A stretch of DNA of 40,504 nt, taken from NCBI GenBank assembly GCA_003160215.1, contig PLQW01000124.1, positions 1 to 40,504 of the forward strand. The letters run 5' to 3'. Position numbers and translations under genes: made by a program. The stretch is from Acidobacteriaceae bacterium (lineage in GTDB: Bacteria > Acidobacteriota > Terriglobia > Terriglobales > Acidobacteriaceae). This document shows positions 25,599-33,008 of the stretch, in pieces. The notes under the pieces were generated by a model. It made no database searches, was not told the DNA's origin, and worked only from the letters and a program-made list of their open reading frames with translations. Positions within the stretch are counted from its first letter, which is position 1. Each line of letters starts with the position of its first letter.

Positions 25599-25831
25599 TG
25601 AGTTACACCATCCATCAAGCCAAGACCAACCTCTCGCGTTTGATCAAGGAGGCCCAGAAGGGCAAGGAAGTGATCATCGCCCGCGGCAAGCAACCGGTGG
25701 CCAAACTGGTGCCGATTTCCAGCGGGACAAAGAAACGGACTCCCGGACGGCTTAAGGGGCTGATTTCGTGGGAGCCTGGAGCTTTTGCACCTCTCACCGA
25801 CGAGGAACTACAAGAGTGGGGTCTGCAATGA
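25598..25831 (+). CDS. Phd/YefM-type antitoxin of a VapC toxin
   Basis: 77 residues. The N-terminus YTIHQAKTNLSRLIKEAQKG and VIIARGKQPVAKLVPI are the standard DNA-binding fold of Phd/YefM antitoxins. The C-terminal tail GAFAPLTDEELQEW is the toxin-binding part. It neutralises the PIN-domain toxin encoded next and should repress the operon at the TTAGCTAA boxes. Its TGA overlaps the toxin ATG (ATGA). A dead tandem copy lies upstream. Confidence 0.9.
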   Translation: MSYTIHQAKTNLSRLIKEAQKGKEVIIARGKQPVAKLVPISSGTKKRTPGRLKGLISWEPGAFAPLTDEELQEWGLQ

Positions 25832-26211
25832 CCGTGCTTCTCGACACTCACGCTTTGCTGTGGTGGTGGGAAAGCCCCCAGCAGCTTTCGGCAACAGCGC
25901 GGAAAATAATCGAAAACCACTCGAACGCGATCCTGATATCCGCCGCAGTGGCTTGGGAAGTTTCCATTAAAACGAAGACAGGCAGAGTCAACTTCGAAAG
26001 CTTTCTGGCCGCGTGGCCGGATCTACTCGCGGGGGAAGGCTTCAGCGAACTTGCGATTCTTTCCGAACATGGCATCCGTGCGGGCCAACTGCCGCTGCAT
26101 CATAAAGACCCATTCGATCGCATCCTGGCCGCCCAGGCGCAGGCGTGCGCGGCGCCTATCATCAGCATCGACAGTATCTTCGACGTGTACGGAGTGCGGC
26201 GGATCTGGTAG
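25828..26211 (+). CDS. vapC: PIN-domain toxin, VapC family
   Basis: 127 residues. The PIN nuclease acidic set is present: Asp6 (LLDTHALLW), Glu44 (AWEVSIKTKTG), Asp97 (HKDPFDRILAAQA) and Asp115 (ISIDSIFD). The family cleaves RNA, commonly tRNA or rRNA, with metal ions. The ATG at 25828 overlaps the antitoxin stop, so translation is coupled. The protein looks complete and active. Confidence 0.93.
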   Translation: MTVLLDTHALLWWWESPQQLSATARKIIENHSNAILISAAVAWEVSIKTKTGRVNFESFLAAWPDLLAGEGFSELAILSEHGIRAGQLPLHHKDPFDRILAAQAQACAAPIISIDSIFDVYGVRRIW

Positions 26212-26257
26212 GCAGGACGGTGGGTCCGCGACTCATGCAACCGCGTATGCTACCTGG

Positions 26258-26602
26258 CTATTTCGCCTGAGGCTTGCCCAGGCGAAGACCGTACTTCTTG
26301 CCGCATTCCCCCTCGCGAAAGGCCGTGCGGAGCGCGGCATCATCCGTCCCATTGGCCATCTCGGCCGACCAGTCCGCAACTTTCTGGTCGCACCACTGCC
26401 GCGATCCTTTGGGATAATCGGGCTTCACCACCGGGTTCACGATCGGTGCGGGCGCAGGGCCGGGAGTGGGACTGGGCTTGTTGTGCTGCCAGATTGCCAG
26501 CCCGCCGAGCCCGCCGCCTGCCGTGATCAACGCAGTTGCGCCCGTTAGTATGCCCGGCAAAGATGTCCAGAAAGAGCCGCGTTCAGAGCCTTGGTCCGCC
26601 AT
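26258..26602 (-). CDS. Small single-pass membrane protein of unknown function
   Basis: 114 residues from the ATG at 26602, which has AGAGGACC as ribosome site. The frame also extends to 26653, without support. A hydrophobic Gly/Ala-rich segment near 14-38 (ILTGATALITAGGGLGGLAI) is followed by a Pro-rich linker (PSPTPGPAPAP) and a C-terminal domain with two Cys (QWCDQK, REGECGKKYG) that could form a disulfide outside the membrane. The family is not recognised. It lies convergent to vapC and downstream of rplI. Confidence 0.7.
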   Translation of the reverse strand: MADQGSERGSFWTSLPGILTGATALITAGGGLGGLAIWQHNKPSPTPGPAPAPIVNPVVKPDYPKGSRQWCDQKVADWSAEMANGTDDAALRTAFREGECGKKYGLRLGKPQAK

Positions 26603-26787
26603 AATGGTCCTCTTGCCGTTCGGTGCCAGCCGCTCCCCGAAAGTGCGCGACAACAGTCACACGACAGTTACGGCGTCTTTTCACGCACAGGGGAAACGAG
26701 TGGGTACATCCTACATACGATTCCGCTCCGTGTTCCAGCACTTTCGTTCCCCGGGGAGGGTCGCGGCTATCGACCGATACAAAAGGC

Positions 26788-26816
26788 AAAGGCGGGACAC
26801 TTGGTGCCTCGCCTTT
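26788..26816 (-). terminator. Hairpin downstream of rplI
   Basis: AAAGGCG and CGCCTTT arms extend inward through GG.CAC and GTG.CC to a three-base loop, with one mismatch. On the minus strand GCCTTTT follows. It is placed to end the rpsF-rpsR-rplI transcript, 70 bases past the rplI stop. Confidence 0.55.
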
Positions 26817-26885
26817 CAGAGAGATTTTTCCGCGCGGGAATTCGGACCCGCGTGACCGTCAATCCTGGTTCGCGAGAAGAGCGAT

Positions 26886-27374
26886 CTAGGCTTCGGCGCC
26901 GGCTTCTTCCACCGGAGCGGCTTCGGCCGACGCTTCTTTGTTGATGACAACTTTAAGCTGCACGGTTACGTCCTTGTGCAACTTCACCGGCACATTGAAT
27001 TCGCCGACATGCTTCAGCGGCTCATCGAGCTGGATCTTGCGGCGATCGATCTGCACACCCTTGTGCTCGAGCTCGCTCGCGATGTCAGCCGAGGTCACGG
27101 AGCCAAAGAGTTGATCGCGCTCGCCCGACTTGCGGGTGAAGCTCAAGGTCACGGCTTCGACCTGCTGCCCCAGGGCCTGGGCATCGCCCTTCTCGCTGGC
27201 AGCGCGTCGCACAGCCGACGCCTTCATCTGCTCGATGACGGCACGGTTGGCGGCAGTGGCTTCAATTGCCAGCTTCTGGGGAATGAGATAGTTGCGGCCG
27301 TAGCCCTCGGCGACCTTCACCACTTCGCCGCGGGAGCCAAGCTTAACCACGTCTTCTTTCAGAATGACTTCCAT
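26886..27374 (-). CDS. rplI: 50S ribosomal protein bL9
   Basis: 162 residues. The N-terminal domain MEVILKEDVVKLGSRGEVVK and AEGYGRNYLIPQKLAIEAT is the classic bL9 signature, and the long connecting helix and C-terminal domain follow (LFGSVTSADIASELEHKGVQ). It binds 23S rRNA domain V near the L1 stalk. The Ala/Glu-rich end (ASAEAAPVEEAGAEA) is slightly longer than usual. It is the last gene of rpsF-rpsR-rplI and is separated from rpsR by a large inverted repeat. Confidence 0.97.
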   Translation of the reverse strand: MEVILKEDVVKLGSRGEVVKVAEGYGRNYLIPQKLAIEATAANRAVIEQMKASAVRRAASEKGDAQALGQQVEAVTLSFTRKSGERDQLFGSVTSADIASELEHKGVQIDRRKIQLDEPLKHVGEFNVPVKLHKDVTVQLKVVINKEASAEAAPVEEAGAEA

Positions 27375-27420
27375 GTATAGAACTCCGTCGAATCTTATTT
27401 AGCAAGGCTCTCCGGGCTAA

Positions 27421-27587
27421 AGAGCGTGTGTGAGAACTGTGTCGTCCCAGAAGGGACTCGGATCTATTTTCCACTTTACCCAGCACTGCGCCTACGTGCT
27501 GGGCTAAACTGAGCCACGCCTACGGCGCTGGATTTTCGCCCATCCAGTCCACTGGCCAATACCAAGTTTGGGTCTCACACACGCTCT
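27421..27587. repeat. Long inverted repeat between rpsR and rplI
   Basis: AGAGCGTGTGTGAGA at 27421 and its exact inverse TCTCACACACGCTCT at 27573-27587 enclose about 135 bases. These contain a hairpin (CCCAGCACTGCGCCTACGTGCTGGG). A partial relative lies at 15505-15590. It interrupts the ribosomal protein operon without removing any gene. Confidence 0.75.
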
Positions 27588-27669
27588 AAAGCCCCTGAAT
27601 ATTGTTGAGGGCTTGGACGCGGGCCTGAAGGCCGGCTCTACTGTCGGTCTCTAGCCCGTGACCACTGAT

Positions 27670-28083
27670 CTATCTTCCGCCGAACGGCAGCAGTGCGATG
27701 TTGCGCGCCTGCTTGATGGCATCAGCTAGACGCCGCTGGTGCGGAGTGCACACGCCGGTCAGCCGGCGGGGCACGATCTTCCCAGCCTCAGAGACAAATC
27801 CTGACAGCAGCCGAACGTCCTTGTAGTTGATGCCGTCGATCTTCTCGACGCAGAACTTGCAAACCTTCTTGCGGCGGAAGAACTTCCGACCGCCGCCGCC
27901 ACCGCCGCCGGGACCTCCAGAACCGCCGCCTGGCCGTCCACCGGGACGAGGTCCGCGAGGCGCACCGTAGCCGCCACCGCCTCCTCCTTCGCGAGGAGCA
28001 CCGCCATCCGGACGCGTACTGGGTGCGTCAGTCGTTGCGGCGCCAGCTCCGGGGGCCGCAGTCTTGTTGGATTCGTCTGCCAT
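27670..28083 (-). CDS. rpsR: 30S ribosomal protein bS18 with Gly/Pro-rich N-terminal extension
   Basis: 137 residues from the ATG at 28083, preceded by GAGAAGGAGAATC. The C-terminal 70 residues are standard bS18 ([40 protein letters not shown]). The CxxC plus a further Cys could bind zinc. The first 65 residues are Gly, Pro and Arg-rich ([20 protein letters not shown]) and look disordered. bS18 pairs with bS6 on the 30S platform, and rpsF is directly upstream. Confidence 0.96.
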   Translation of the reverse strand: MADESNKTAAPGAGAATTDAPSTRPDGGAPREGGGGGGYGAPRGPRPGGRPGGGSGGPGGGGGGGRKFFRRKKVCKFCVEKIDGINYKDVRLLSGFVSEAGKIVPRRLTGVCTPHQRRLADAIKQARNIALLPFGGR

Positions 28084-28247
28084 GATTCTCCTTCTCTCTC
28101 GGTTGGCCTCACGGGAAATTTCCACCGTCAGGTACAGTCCCGCGGGACCGTAGTTCTACATTCTCAGGCCGCACCGGGCGCGTGGACTGCGCACAGTATT
28201 CAAGGCATTAAAATTACAGATCGCCTTGACCCTCTACGTGTAAGCAC

Positions 28248-28721
28248 TTATGCGCTAACCGGCTCCGATTCGGCGCCCGCTGGCGAAGCCGCCTCGGGCG
28301 CCGCTTCCGGTTCTGCTGCTGCGGCGGCCTCCGCCGCGGCTTCCGCTGCCGCCGACGCCGCTGCTGCCTGACGTCCCTTGCCGCGGACCTTGGCGTCGCG
28401 AAGTGCCTTAACCTTGGCCAGCCGCTTCTGCTCCTCATCGATCCGTACGGTGATGAACTTGATCACCGGTTCAGTCACGCGCAGGCGGCGTTCCACTTCC
28501 TTCACCATGGCGCCTTCGCCTTCCAGGACCATCAGCATGTAAATGCCATCCTGGAATTTGCGCACGGTGTAGGCCAGCCGGCGCTTGCCCATGCGTTCCA
28601 TGCTTTTCACCGCTCCGCCCGCACCGCCGACCTGCGTCTCCAGGCTCGAGATCAGTTTGTCCTGGTCCTCTTCGAGCATGTCGGGACGGACGATAAACAT
28701 CAATTCATAAGTACGTTGCAT
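28248..28721 (-). CDS. rpsF: 30S ribosomal protein bS6 with Ala/Glu-rich tail
   Basis: 157 residues. The core (MQRTYELMFIVRPDM, GKRRLAYTVRKFQDGIYMLM, LRVTEPVIKFITVRID) is complete. After about residue 110 comes an Ala/Glu-rich tail (AAAEAAAEAAAAAEPEAAPE), longer than in E. coli and probably disordered. It binds 16S rRNA together with bS18. The ATG at 28721 follows AGGAGAAC. It is the first gene of rpsF-rpsR-rplI. Confidence 0.97.
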   Translation of the reverse strand: MQRTYELMFIVRPDMLEEDQDKLISSLETQVGGAGGAVKSMERMGKRRLAYTVRKFQDGIYMLMVLEGEGAMVKEVERRLRVTEPVIKFITVRIDEEQKRLAKVKALRDAKVRGKGRQAAAASAAAEAAAEAAAAAEPEAAPEAASPAGAESEPVSA

Positions 28722-28732
28722 TCTGTTCTCCT

Positions 28733-28818
28733 AGCAACTAGTAGCTAGCAATTAGCAACTAGCGCGTGTTCCTTTTTTGAGCAGCTAACAGCTAGTTGCT
28801 AGTCGCTAGTTGCTTCTT
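28733..28818. repeat. Inverted pair of heptamer-repeat tracts overlapping the pth stop
   Basis: 28733-28767 reads AGCAACT, AGTAGCT, AGCAATT, AGCAACT, AGCGCGT. 28784-28818 reads GCTAACA, GCTAGTT, GCTAGTC, GCTAGTT, GCTTCTT, roughly its inverse. The second half encodes the last codons (ATSD) and the TAG of pth. Confidence 0.85.
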
Positions 28819-29386
28819 CCGATCTGCGATTAAAGCGGTTCATGGCCACGTGCACACCTTCACCGAGAATGACTCGCACCGCCTCGGTCGCCGAATCCAA
28901 AACCTCGCCAACCACCGGAAGCTGCGACTTCTTGAACTGCGACAACACATAACGTGCGCCGTCGCCCACCGGATGATCGGGCGCGATTCCCATCCGGACC
29001 CGCATGATTTCCTGCGTGCCCAGCGCGTCAATCACCGATTCCACCCCGTTGTGTCCCGCCGAGCGGCCGCGTGGCCGGACGCGCAAGGTCCCAAACGGCA
29101 GGTCCATCTCGTCGTACAGCAGCACCAGGTCCTGCTCCGGTTGCACTTCGTACTCGCGTACCAGTTCACGTACCGCAGCGCCGCTCAGGTTCATAAAGGT
29201 CTCCGGCTTGGCCAGCACTACTTCATGGCCGGCGATGCGCGTTCGCGCCGTTTGCGCGCGGCAATTGCGATTGTCCACGCGCACGCCGCATTGTTCGGCA
29301 ATGCGGTCCACCGCCAGAAAACCCATATTGTGCGGTGTGAACTGGTACTCGATGCCCGGATTGCCGAGCCCGACGATCAGCTTCAC
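28799..29386 (-). CDS. pth: Peptidyl-tRNA hydrolase
   Basis: 195 residues, the normal length. MKLIVGLGNPGIEYQFTPHN contains the catalytic His19; KPETFMNLSG, DEMDLPFGTLRVRPRGRSAG, HNGVESVI and FVMNRF-like VHVAMNRF follow. It releases peptides from stray peptidyl-tRNA. It starts 5 bases after rplY. The C-terminal residues after RRSEE are encoded by a heptamer-repeat tract, which also provides the stop codon; the core is unaffected. Confidence 0.97.
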   Translation of the reverse strand: MKLIVGLGNPGIEYQFTPHNMGFLAVDRIAEQCGVRVDNRNCRAQTARTRIAGHEVVLAKPETFMNLSGAAVRELVREYEVQPEQDLVLLYDEMDLPFGTLRVRPRGRSAGHNGVESVIDALGTQEIMRVRMGIAPDHPVGDGARYVLSQFKKSQLPVVGEVLDSATEAVRVILGEGVHVAMNRFNRRSEEATSD

Positions 29387-29391
29387 AGCGC

Positions 29392-30144
29392 TTACTTCTT
29401 CTTCTCGGACTTCTCGGACTTCTCGGATTTCTCGGACTTCTCTGGTTTGGCTGCCTTGTCGCCACCCTCGGCAGCTTCGCCTGCGGCCTCCTGCTTGCCC
29501 TTCTTGATGACCTCGGGCTCGGCGGCCGTCGCTTCAGCTTCCACCACACCTTCGACCGGCACGGCTTCCACGACTTCCTTCACTGCCGTAACGTGGGCAA
29601 CCGCCTGGGTCTCGTCGGTGATGAACTTCAGCTTGGCATCGTGCGCCAGGTCCGAAATGCGAATCGTCTGGCCGAACTCCAGCGCGCTGACGTCGGCAAC
29701 CAGGTGGCCCGGGATGTCACCCGGCAAACATTCGATCTCCACCTCGCGCAACATCTGCTCCAGGATGCCGCCCTGCAACTTGACGCCGGGGGCTTCGCCC
29801 TTGAGCACGATGGGAACGCTCACGCGCAAAACCTTGTCCATGGCGATGCGCTTCAGGTCCACGTGCAGCAGCGCACTCTTGATGGGCTCAAACTGCCAGT
29901 CCACGATCATCACCTTGGCCGCTTGACCCTCCAGGCTAAGATCGAAAATCGAGTTGTGCCCCGTCTCCGAATTCAGGATCCGCCTCATCTGTTTGGGATC
30001 GACAGCGATGGCCTGGGCCGGCTGGCCCGCGCCGTATACCACGGCCGGAATCATGCCGCTGGCGCGCAGCCGGCGGGCGTCATTCTTGCCGCCACCTTGC
30101 CGCGGCTTGGCTTCTACGTTTTTGTCTGCGGTTGCTGTAGCCAT
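29392..30144 (-). CDS. rplY: 50S ribosomal protein bL25, CTC/TL5 long form
   Basis: 250 residues, the two-domain CTC form. The N-terminal 5S rRNA-binding domain (GGKNDARRLRASGMIPAVVY, HNSIFDLSL) is followed by the C-terminal beta domain (GEAPGVKLQGGILEQMLREV, ECLPGDIPGHLVADVSAL). The last 40 residues are low complexity and end in a tandem KSE repeat encoded by 9-bp DNA repeats at about 29398-29437. Such tracts can vary in length. It lies between prs and pth, a common order. Confidence 0.97.
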   Translation of the reverse strand: MATATADKNVEAKPRQGGGKNDARRLRASGMIPAVVYGAGQPAQAIAVDPKQMRRILNSETGHNSIFDLSLEGQAAKVMIVDWQFEPIKSALLHVDLKRIAMDKVLRVSVPIVLKGEAPGVKLQGGILEQMLREVEIECLPGDIPGHLVADVSALEFGQTIRISDLAHDAKLKFITDETQAVAHVTAVKEVVEAVPVEGVVEAEATAAEPEVIKKGKQEAAGEAAEGGDKAAKPEKSEKSEKSEKSEKKK

Positions 30145-30155
30145 AATCTTGTCCT

Positions 30156-31232
30156 TTATAAAAACAATCTGCTGACCGAAGTCTCCTCGTGAATCGACTG
30201 AATGGCCCGCCCGATGAGACCCGCGATCGACAGCACTTTGATCTTGGGCTCATTGCGCCCCGCGTCCGTCAGCGGGATGGTGTTGGTCACCACCACTTCG
30301 GCCAACCCCGATTGGGAAATCCGTTCGACCGCCGGGCCGGAAAGTACCGGATGGGTGGCACAGGCATAAACCTGGCGCGCGCCCGCCTCCAGCAATGCCT
30401 GGCAAGTTTTCACCAGCGTACCGGCGGTATCGATAATGTCGTCCAGAATGAGACAGGTGCGGTTAGTCACGTCGCCGATGACATGCATCACCTCAGTCAC
30501 ATCCATCTCCACGCGGCGCTTGTCCACGATGGCCAGCGCCGATTCCATCTTCTTGGCGAAGAAACGCGCGCGCTCCACGCCACCCGCGTCCGGTGAAACC
30601 ACCGTCAGGTCCGGAAACTGTTTCTTGCGGAAGTAATCCACCAGCACCGGCGAAGCGAACAGGTGGTCCACCGGGATGTTGAAAAACCCCTGAATCTGCG
30701 GCGCGTGCAGGTCCACTACCAATGCCCGATCGGCTCCCGCGGTCGTCAACAGGTCCGCGACCAGCTTCGACGATATCGGAACGCGCGGCTTGTCCTTGCG
30801 GTCCTGCCGGGCGTAACCGAAGTACGGAATCACCACCGTGATGCGGCGCGCCGAAGCGCGCTTCAGCGCGTCAATCAGCAGCAGCAACTGCATAAGGTGC
30901 TGGTCCACTGGATCGCAGGTGGGCTGCACCATGAAAACGTCAGCCCCGCGTACGTTCTCCTCGATTTGCACGTAGGTCTCGCCGTCGGAAAACTTGGAGA
31001 TGCAAGCCTGGCCCAGCGGCAAACCCAAAAAGGAGCAGACGTCTTTGGCCAGCGCGTCGTTGGCAGTGCCAGAGAAAATCTTCCACTTATCATCCTGGCG
31101 CGCCCGTACCGGCTTCGGCTTGGAGTCAGCTCCGGGATGAACTTGCTTGTCCGATTGTTGTGCGGCCGCTGCCGTGCCTTCGCCCGCTACGCCCGCCGTG
31201 TGCACTGCGCCCGGTTTTGCTGCCGTTTCCAT
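30156..31232 (-). CDS. prs: Ribose-phosphate pyrophosphokinase (PRPP synthase)
   Basis: 358 residues against about 315 usually. The first 45 are a Pro/Ala/Lys-rich extension before KIFSGTANDALAKDVCSFLG. Catalytic parts are complete: VVIPYFGYARQDRKDKPRVP (flexible loop and ATP site), VVDLHAPQIQGFF, VVSPDAGGVERA and the PRPP-binding ILDDIIDTAGT. It makes PRPP from ribose 5-phosphate and ATP for purine, pyrimidine, His and Trp synthesis. purN and apt, also PRPP-pathway genes, lie elsewhere in the window. It follows tRNA-Gln. Confidence 0.97.
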   Translation of the reverse strand: METAAKPGAVHTAGVAGEGTAAAAQQSDKQVHPGADSKPKPVRARQDDKWKIFSGTANDALAKDVCSFLGLPLGQACISKFSDGETYVQIEENVRGADVFMVQPTCDPVDQHLMQLLLLIDALKRASARRITVVIPYFGYARQDRKDKPRVPISSKLVADLLTTAGADRALVVDLHAPQIQGFFNIPVDHLFASPVLVDYFRKKQFPDLTVVSPDAGGVERARFFAKKMESALAIVDKRRVEMDVTEVMHVIGDVTNRTCLILDDIIDTAGTLVKTCQALLEAGARQVYACATHPVLSGPAVERISQSGLAEVVVTNTIPLTDAGRNEPKIKVLSIAGLIGRAIQSIHEETSVSRLFL

Positions 31233-31286
31233 CGAATCAAATACCCCGCTTCACCTGGTTGAGTTACACGCTGGGTCTTGAATGCC

Positions 31287-31406
31287 GCTTTTCGCTTTTC
31301 GCGATTAGCTACTAGCCGTTAGCTCTTGGCTTTTAGCCTGCAAACCTCGAAACCTAATTTTCTAGCCGCTGACAACTGGCAACTGGCTACTGACAACTGG
31401 TTCTTG
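31287..31406. repeat. Two heptamer-repeat tracts next to tRNA-Gln
   Basis: 31287-31342 reads GCTTTTC, GCTTTTC, GCGATTA, GCTACTA, GCCGTTA, GCTCTTG, GCTTTTA, GCCTGCA. 31365-31406 reads GCCGCTG, ACAACTG, GCAACTG, GCTACTG, ACAACTG, GTTCTTG. The second tract touches the encoded CCA of the tRNA gene. Confidence 0.8.
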
Positions 31407-31478
31407 GCTGGGCGGCCAGGATTCGAACCTGGACAAAGTGCTCCAAAGGCACTTGACCTACCATTAGTCGACCGCCCA
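31405..31478 (-). tRNA. tRNA-Gln (anticodon TTG)
   Basis: The acceptor arms TGGGCGG and CCGCCCA pair fully. The anticodon stem AGTGC/GCACT holds the loop CTTTGGA with anticodon TTG, and the T arm carries GGTTCGAATCC. The discriminator base is G, as expected for Gln, and CCA is encoded (31405-31407). It lies between ispE and prs. Confidence 0.97.
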
Positions 31479-31486
31479 GTGAAGCA

Positions 31487-31521
31487 AGCTGTCAGCTATC
31501 AGCCGTCAGCTTTCAGTTGCA
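31487..31521. repeat. Heptamer-repeat tract upstream of tRNA-Gln
   Basis: AGCTGTC, AGCTATC, AGCCGTC, AGCTTTC, AGTTGCA in strict 7-bp register, 9 bases from the tRNA 5' end. Confidence 0.75.
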
Positions 31522-31641
31522 AACCTGAAGCTGTGTGCTCCATCCTCGTCGCCTGCTTTTGGCGAAAGGGTGGGAGAGCAAAGCCGGTACCGTCCCTGAA
31601 GTCCAGAACTTGAAACTCGAAACTTTTCTAGCCACTGATCA

Positions 31642-32643
31642 CTAGCCCCAAGCCGCTGCGTTCCAGTATTCTTCTCGCGTCAGCGTTGTGGTCGCAACCG
31701 CCGCGTGTCCCAGGGCCCTCAGGCGTACGGCTGCCGCCTGCGCCTCTTCGCCGGAACCGAACAACCCATACAAGGCTGACCCGGAGCCGGACAGTGACGC
31801 ATAACGCGCATCCTCGCGCTCCAAGACACGTTTTACCTCACGCAAATCGGGATACTCAGGAAAGACGACGCGTTCGAAGTCGTTCTCGATCCCGGCTCGG
31901 ACGAGGTCGAGAAGCGGTGTCTCGGCCCGGTCCCCGCCTACCGCGGGAACACCGGATGCAGGCTCACTCGCAGATACAGCTCGCGAGAAAACACTCTCGC
32001 TCAGCCAGGCATACACCGCCTGACTGAACTTGTTAATTGTACCTGTGGCTCCAGCGCCGGTCAATTCCGCTTCTCGCGCGACCAGATCGTCCCATTGCGC
32101 AAACGCCTGGGGAGTCGAAACGCCAATTGGCGGCGTCACCAGCACCAGGTGCATGCTCGGCAGATCTTGCAGCGGATAAACCTCTTCGCCACGGCCAATG
32201 CCCAGCACCGTTCCGCCGATCAGGAACAGGGGCACGTCGCTGCCTATCGCGGCAGCGATCCGCAGCTTGTCCTCGGCGGAAAGCTTTGTTTCCAGCGCAC
32301 GCTCCAGCCCAAGCATGGTTGCGACTGCATTGGACGAGCCCGCGCCCATTCCGCCTTGTACCGGCAATCGCTTCTCGATTTGGACGATGACTTGGGCGCG
32401 AGCCTTTGCTATCTTCAGCACGCGCTCGGCAGCTTTGTAGCAGGTGTTGGACTCATCTAGCGGAACACGCGGGTCGTTGCAGCGAATCTCGATGCCGGAG
32501 CCGCTCTGCACCTCCACGCGCACGACATCATGCAGCGCTATCGTCTGGTAGATGGTGCGCAGCTCGTGGAAGCCGTCAGCGCGCGCCGGGCCGATCTTTA
32601 GTCCGAGATTGATCTTCGCGAATGAGTGAACGGCAATGGACAT
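31642..32643 (-). CDS. ispE: 4-diphosphocytidyl-2-C-methyl-D-erythritol kinase
   Basis: 333 residues, a little longer than the usual 280-300. GHMP-kinase motifs: AKINLGLKIG at the N-terminus, LPVQGGMGAGSSNAVATML (ATP loop) and the C-terminal LSGSGSALYGLFGS. It phosphorylates CDP-ME in the MEP isoprenoid pathway. An extra segment near 225-250 (SEPASGVPAVGGDRAETP) accounts for the length. The stop lies in a short heptamer-like stretch (31631-31658). It is first gene of the ispE-tRNA-prs-rplY-pth run. Confidence 0.96.
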   Translation of the reverse strand: MSIAVHSFAKINLGLKIGPARADGFHELRTIYQTIALHDVVRVEVQSGSGIEIRCNDPRVPLDESNTCYKAAERVLKIAKARAQVIVQIEKRLPVQGGMGAGSSNAVATMLGLERALETKLSAEDKLRIAAAIGSDVPLFLIGGTVLGIGRGEEVYPLQDLPSMHLVLVTPPIGVSTPQAFAQWDDLVAREAELTGAGATGTINKFSQAVYAWLSESVFSRAVSASEPASGVPAVGGDRAETPLLDLVRAGIENDFERVVFPEYPDLREVKRVLEREDARYASLSGSGSALYGLFGSGEEAQAAAVRLRALGHAAVATTTLTREEYWNAAAWG

Positions 32644-32652
32644 GGAAAACCA

Positions 32653-32687
32653 GTGGTGAGTGGCTAGGTGTTAGTGGCCAGTATAAG
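32653..32687. repeat. Heptamer-repeat tract upstream of ispE
   Basis: GTGGTGA, GTGGCTA, GGTGTTA, GTGGCCA, GTATAAG in 7-bp register, 10 bases from the ispE start. Confidence 0.65.
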
Positions 32688-32716
32688 CGGCTGCTGGAAA
32701 AGCGGCATTCGGTAGT

Positions 32717-32738
32717 GCGGGCCTTTATTCAGGCCCGC
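32717..32738. repeat. REP-like hairpin GCGGGCCT/AGGCCCGC
   Basis: Perfect 8-bp arms around TTATTC. Degenerate relatives occur near 27612-27640 and 4643-4670. Confidence 0.6.
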
Positions 32739-32806
32739 GTTCAAGCTGTTCATAATAACCAAGGTCGGTATTGAGCGCTGCATAAGTAATGGCCCGCTCC
32801 GCGATT

Positions 32807-32926
32807 TCTGAATTGTCATCACGAACGGCCTTCAGGCCGTGAGGCATCTGCTGTTTTTCCCCAGCCGTCGTTGCAGGCGCAAACAAAAGCAGATTCCTCG
32901 CTTCGCTCGTAACGACAATTCCAGAG
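32807..32926. repeat. REP-like inverted repeat, CTCGCTTCGCTCGT family (copy 3)
   Basis: Arms TCTGAATTGTCATCACGA and its inverse near 32926, with the internal GGCCTTCAGGCC hairpin as in copy 2. Confidence 0.85.
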
Positions 32927-32957
32927 GCGAACCGTCAATCTCAAACACCCCAGATTC

Positions 32958-33006
32958 CTGACAGCCGCTGACCCCTAGTCCCTAGCCCCTGACCCCTAAT
33001 CCCTGC
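32958..33006. repeat. Heptamer-repeat tract, CCCCTAG type
   Basis: CCGCTGA, CCCCTAG, TCCCTAG, CCCCTGA, CCCCTAA, TCCCTGC in strict 7-bp register. It ends two bases before the stop codon of the Bax-inhibitor gene. Confidence 0.8.
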
Positions 33007-33008
33007 TG

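Larger units (their letters stand above)
32644..33008. other. 365-bp intergenic region filled with repeats
   Basis: No gene. From left to right it holds a heptamer tract (32653-32687), a GCGGGCCT hairpin (32717-32738), a CTCGCTTCGCTCGT-family REP element (32807-32926) and a second heptamer tract (32958-33006). The ispE promoter should lie near its left end. Confidence 0.7.

Noticed and set aside
31400-31521. tRNA-Gln as an integration site (attB) with flanking repeats as att copies
   Set aside because: No integrase or duplicated tRNA 3' end is present; the flanking repeats are heptamer tracts found elsewhere away from tRNA genes.
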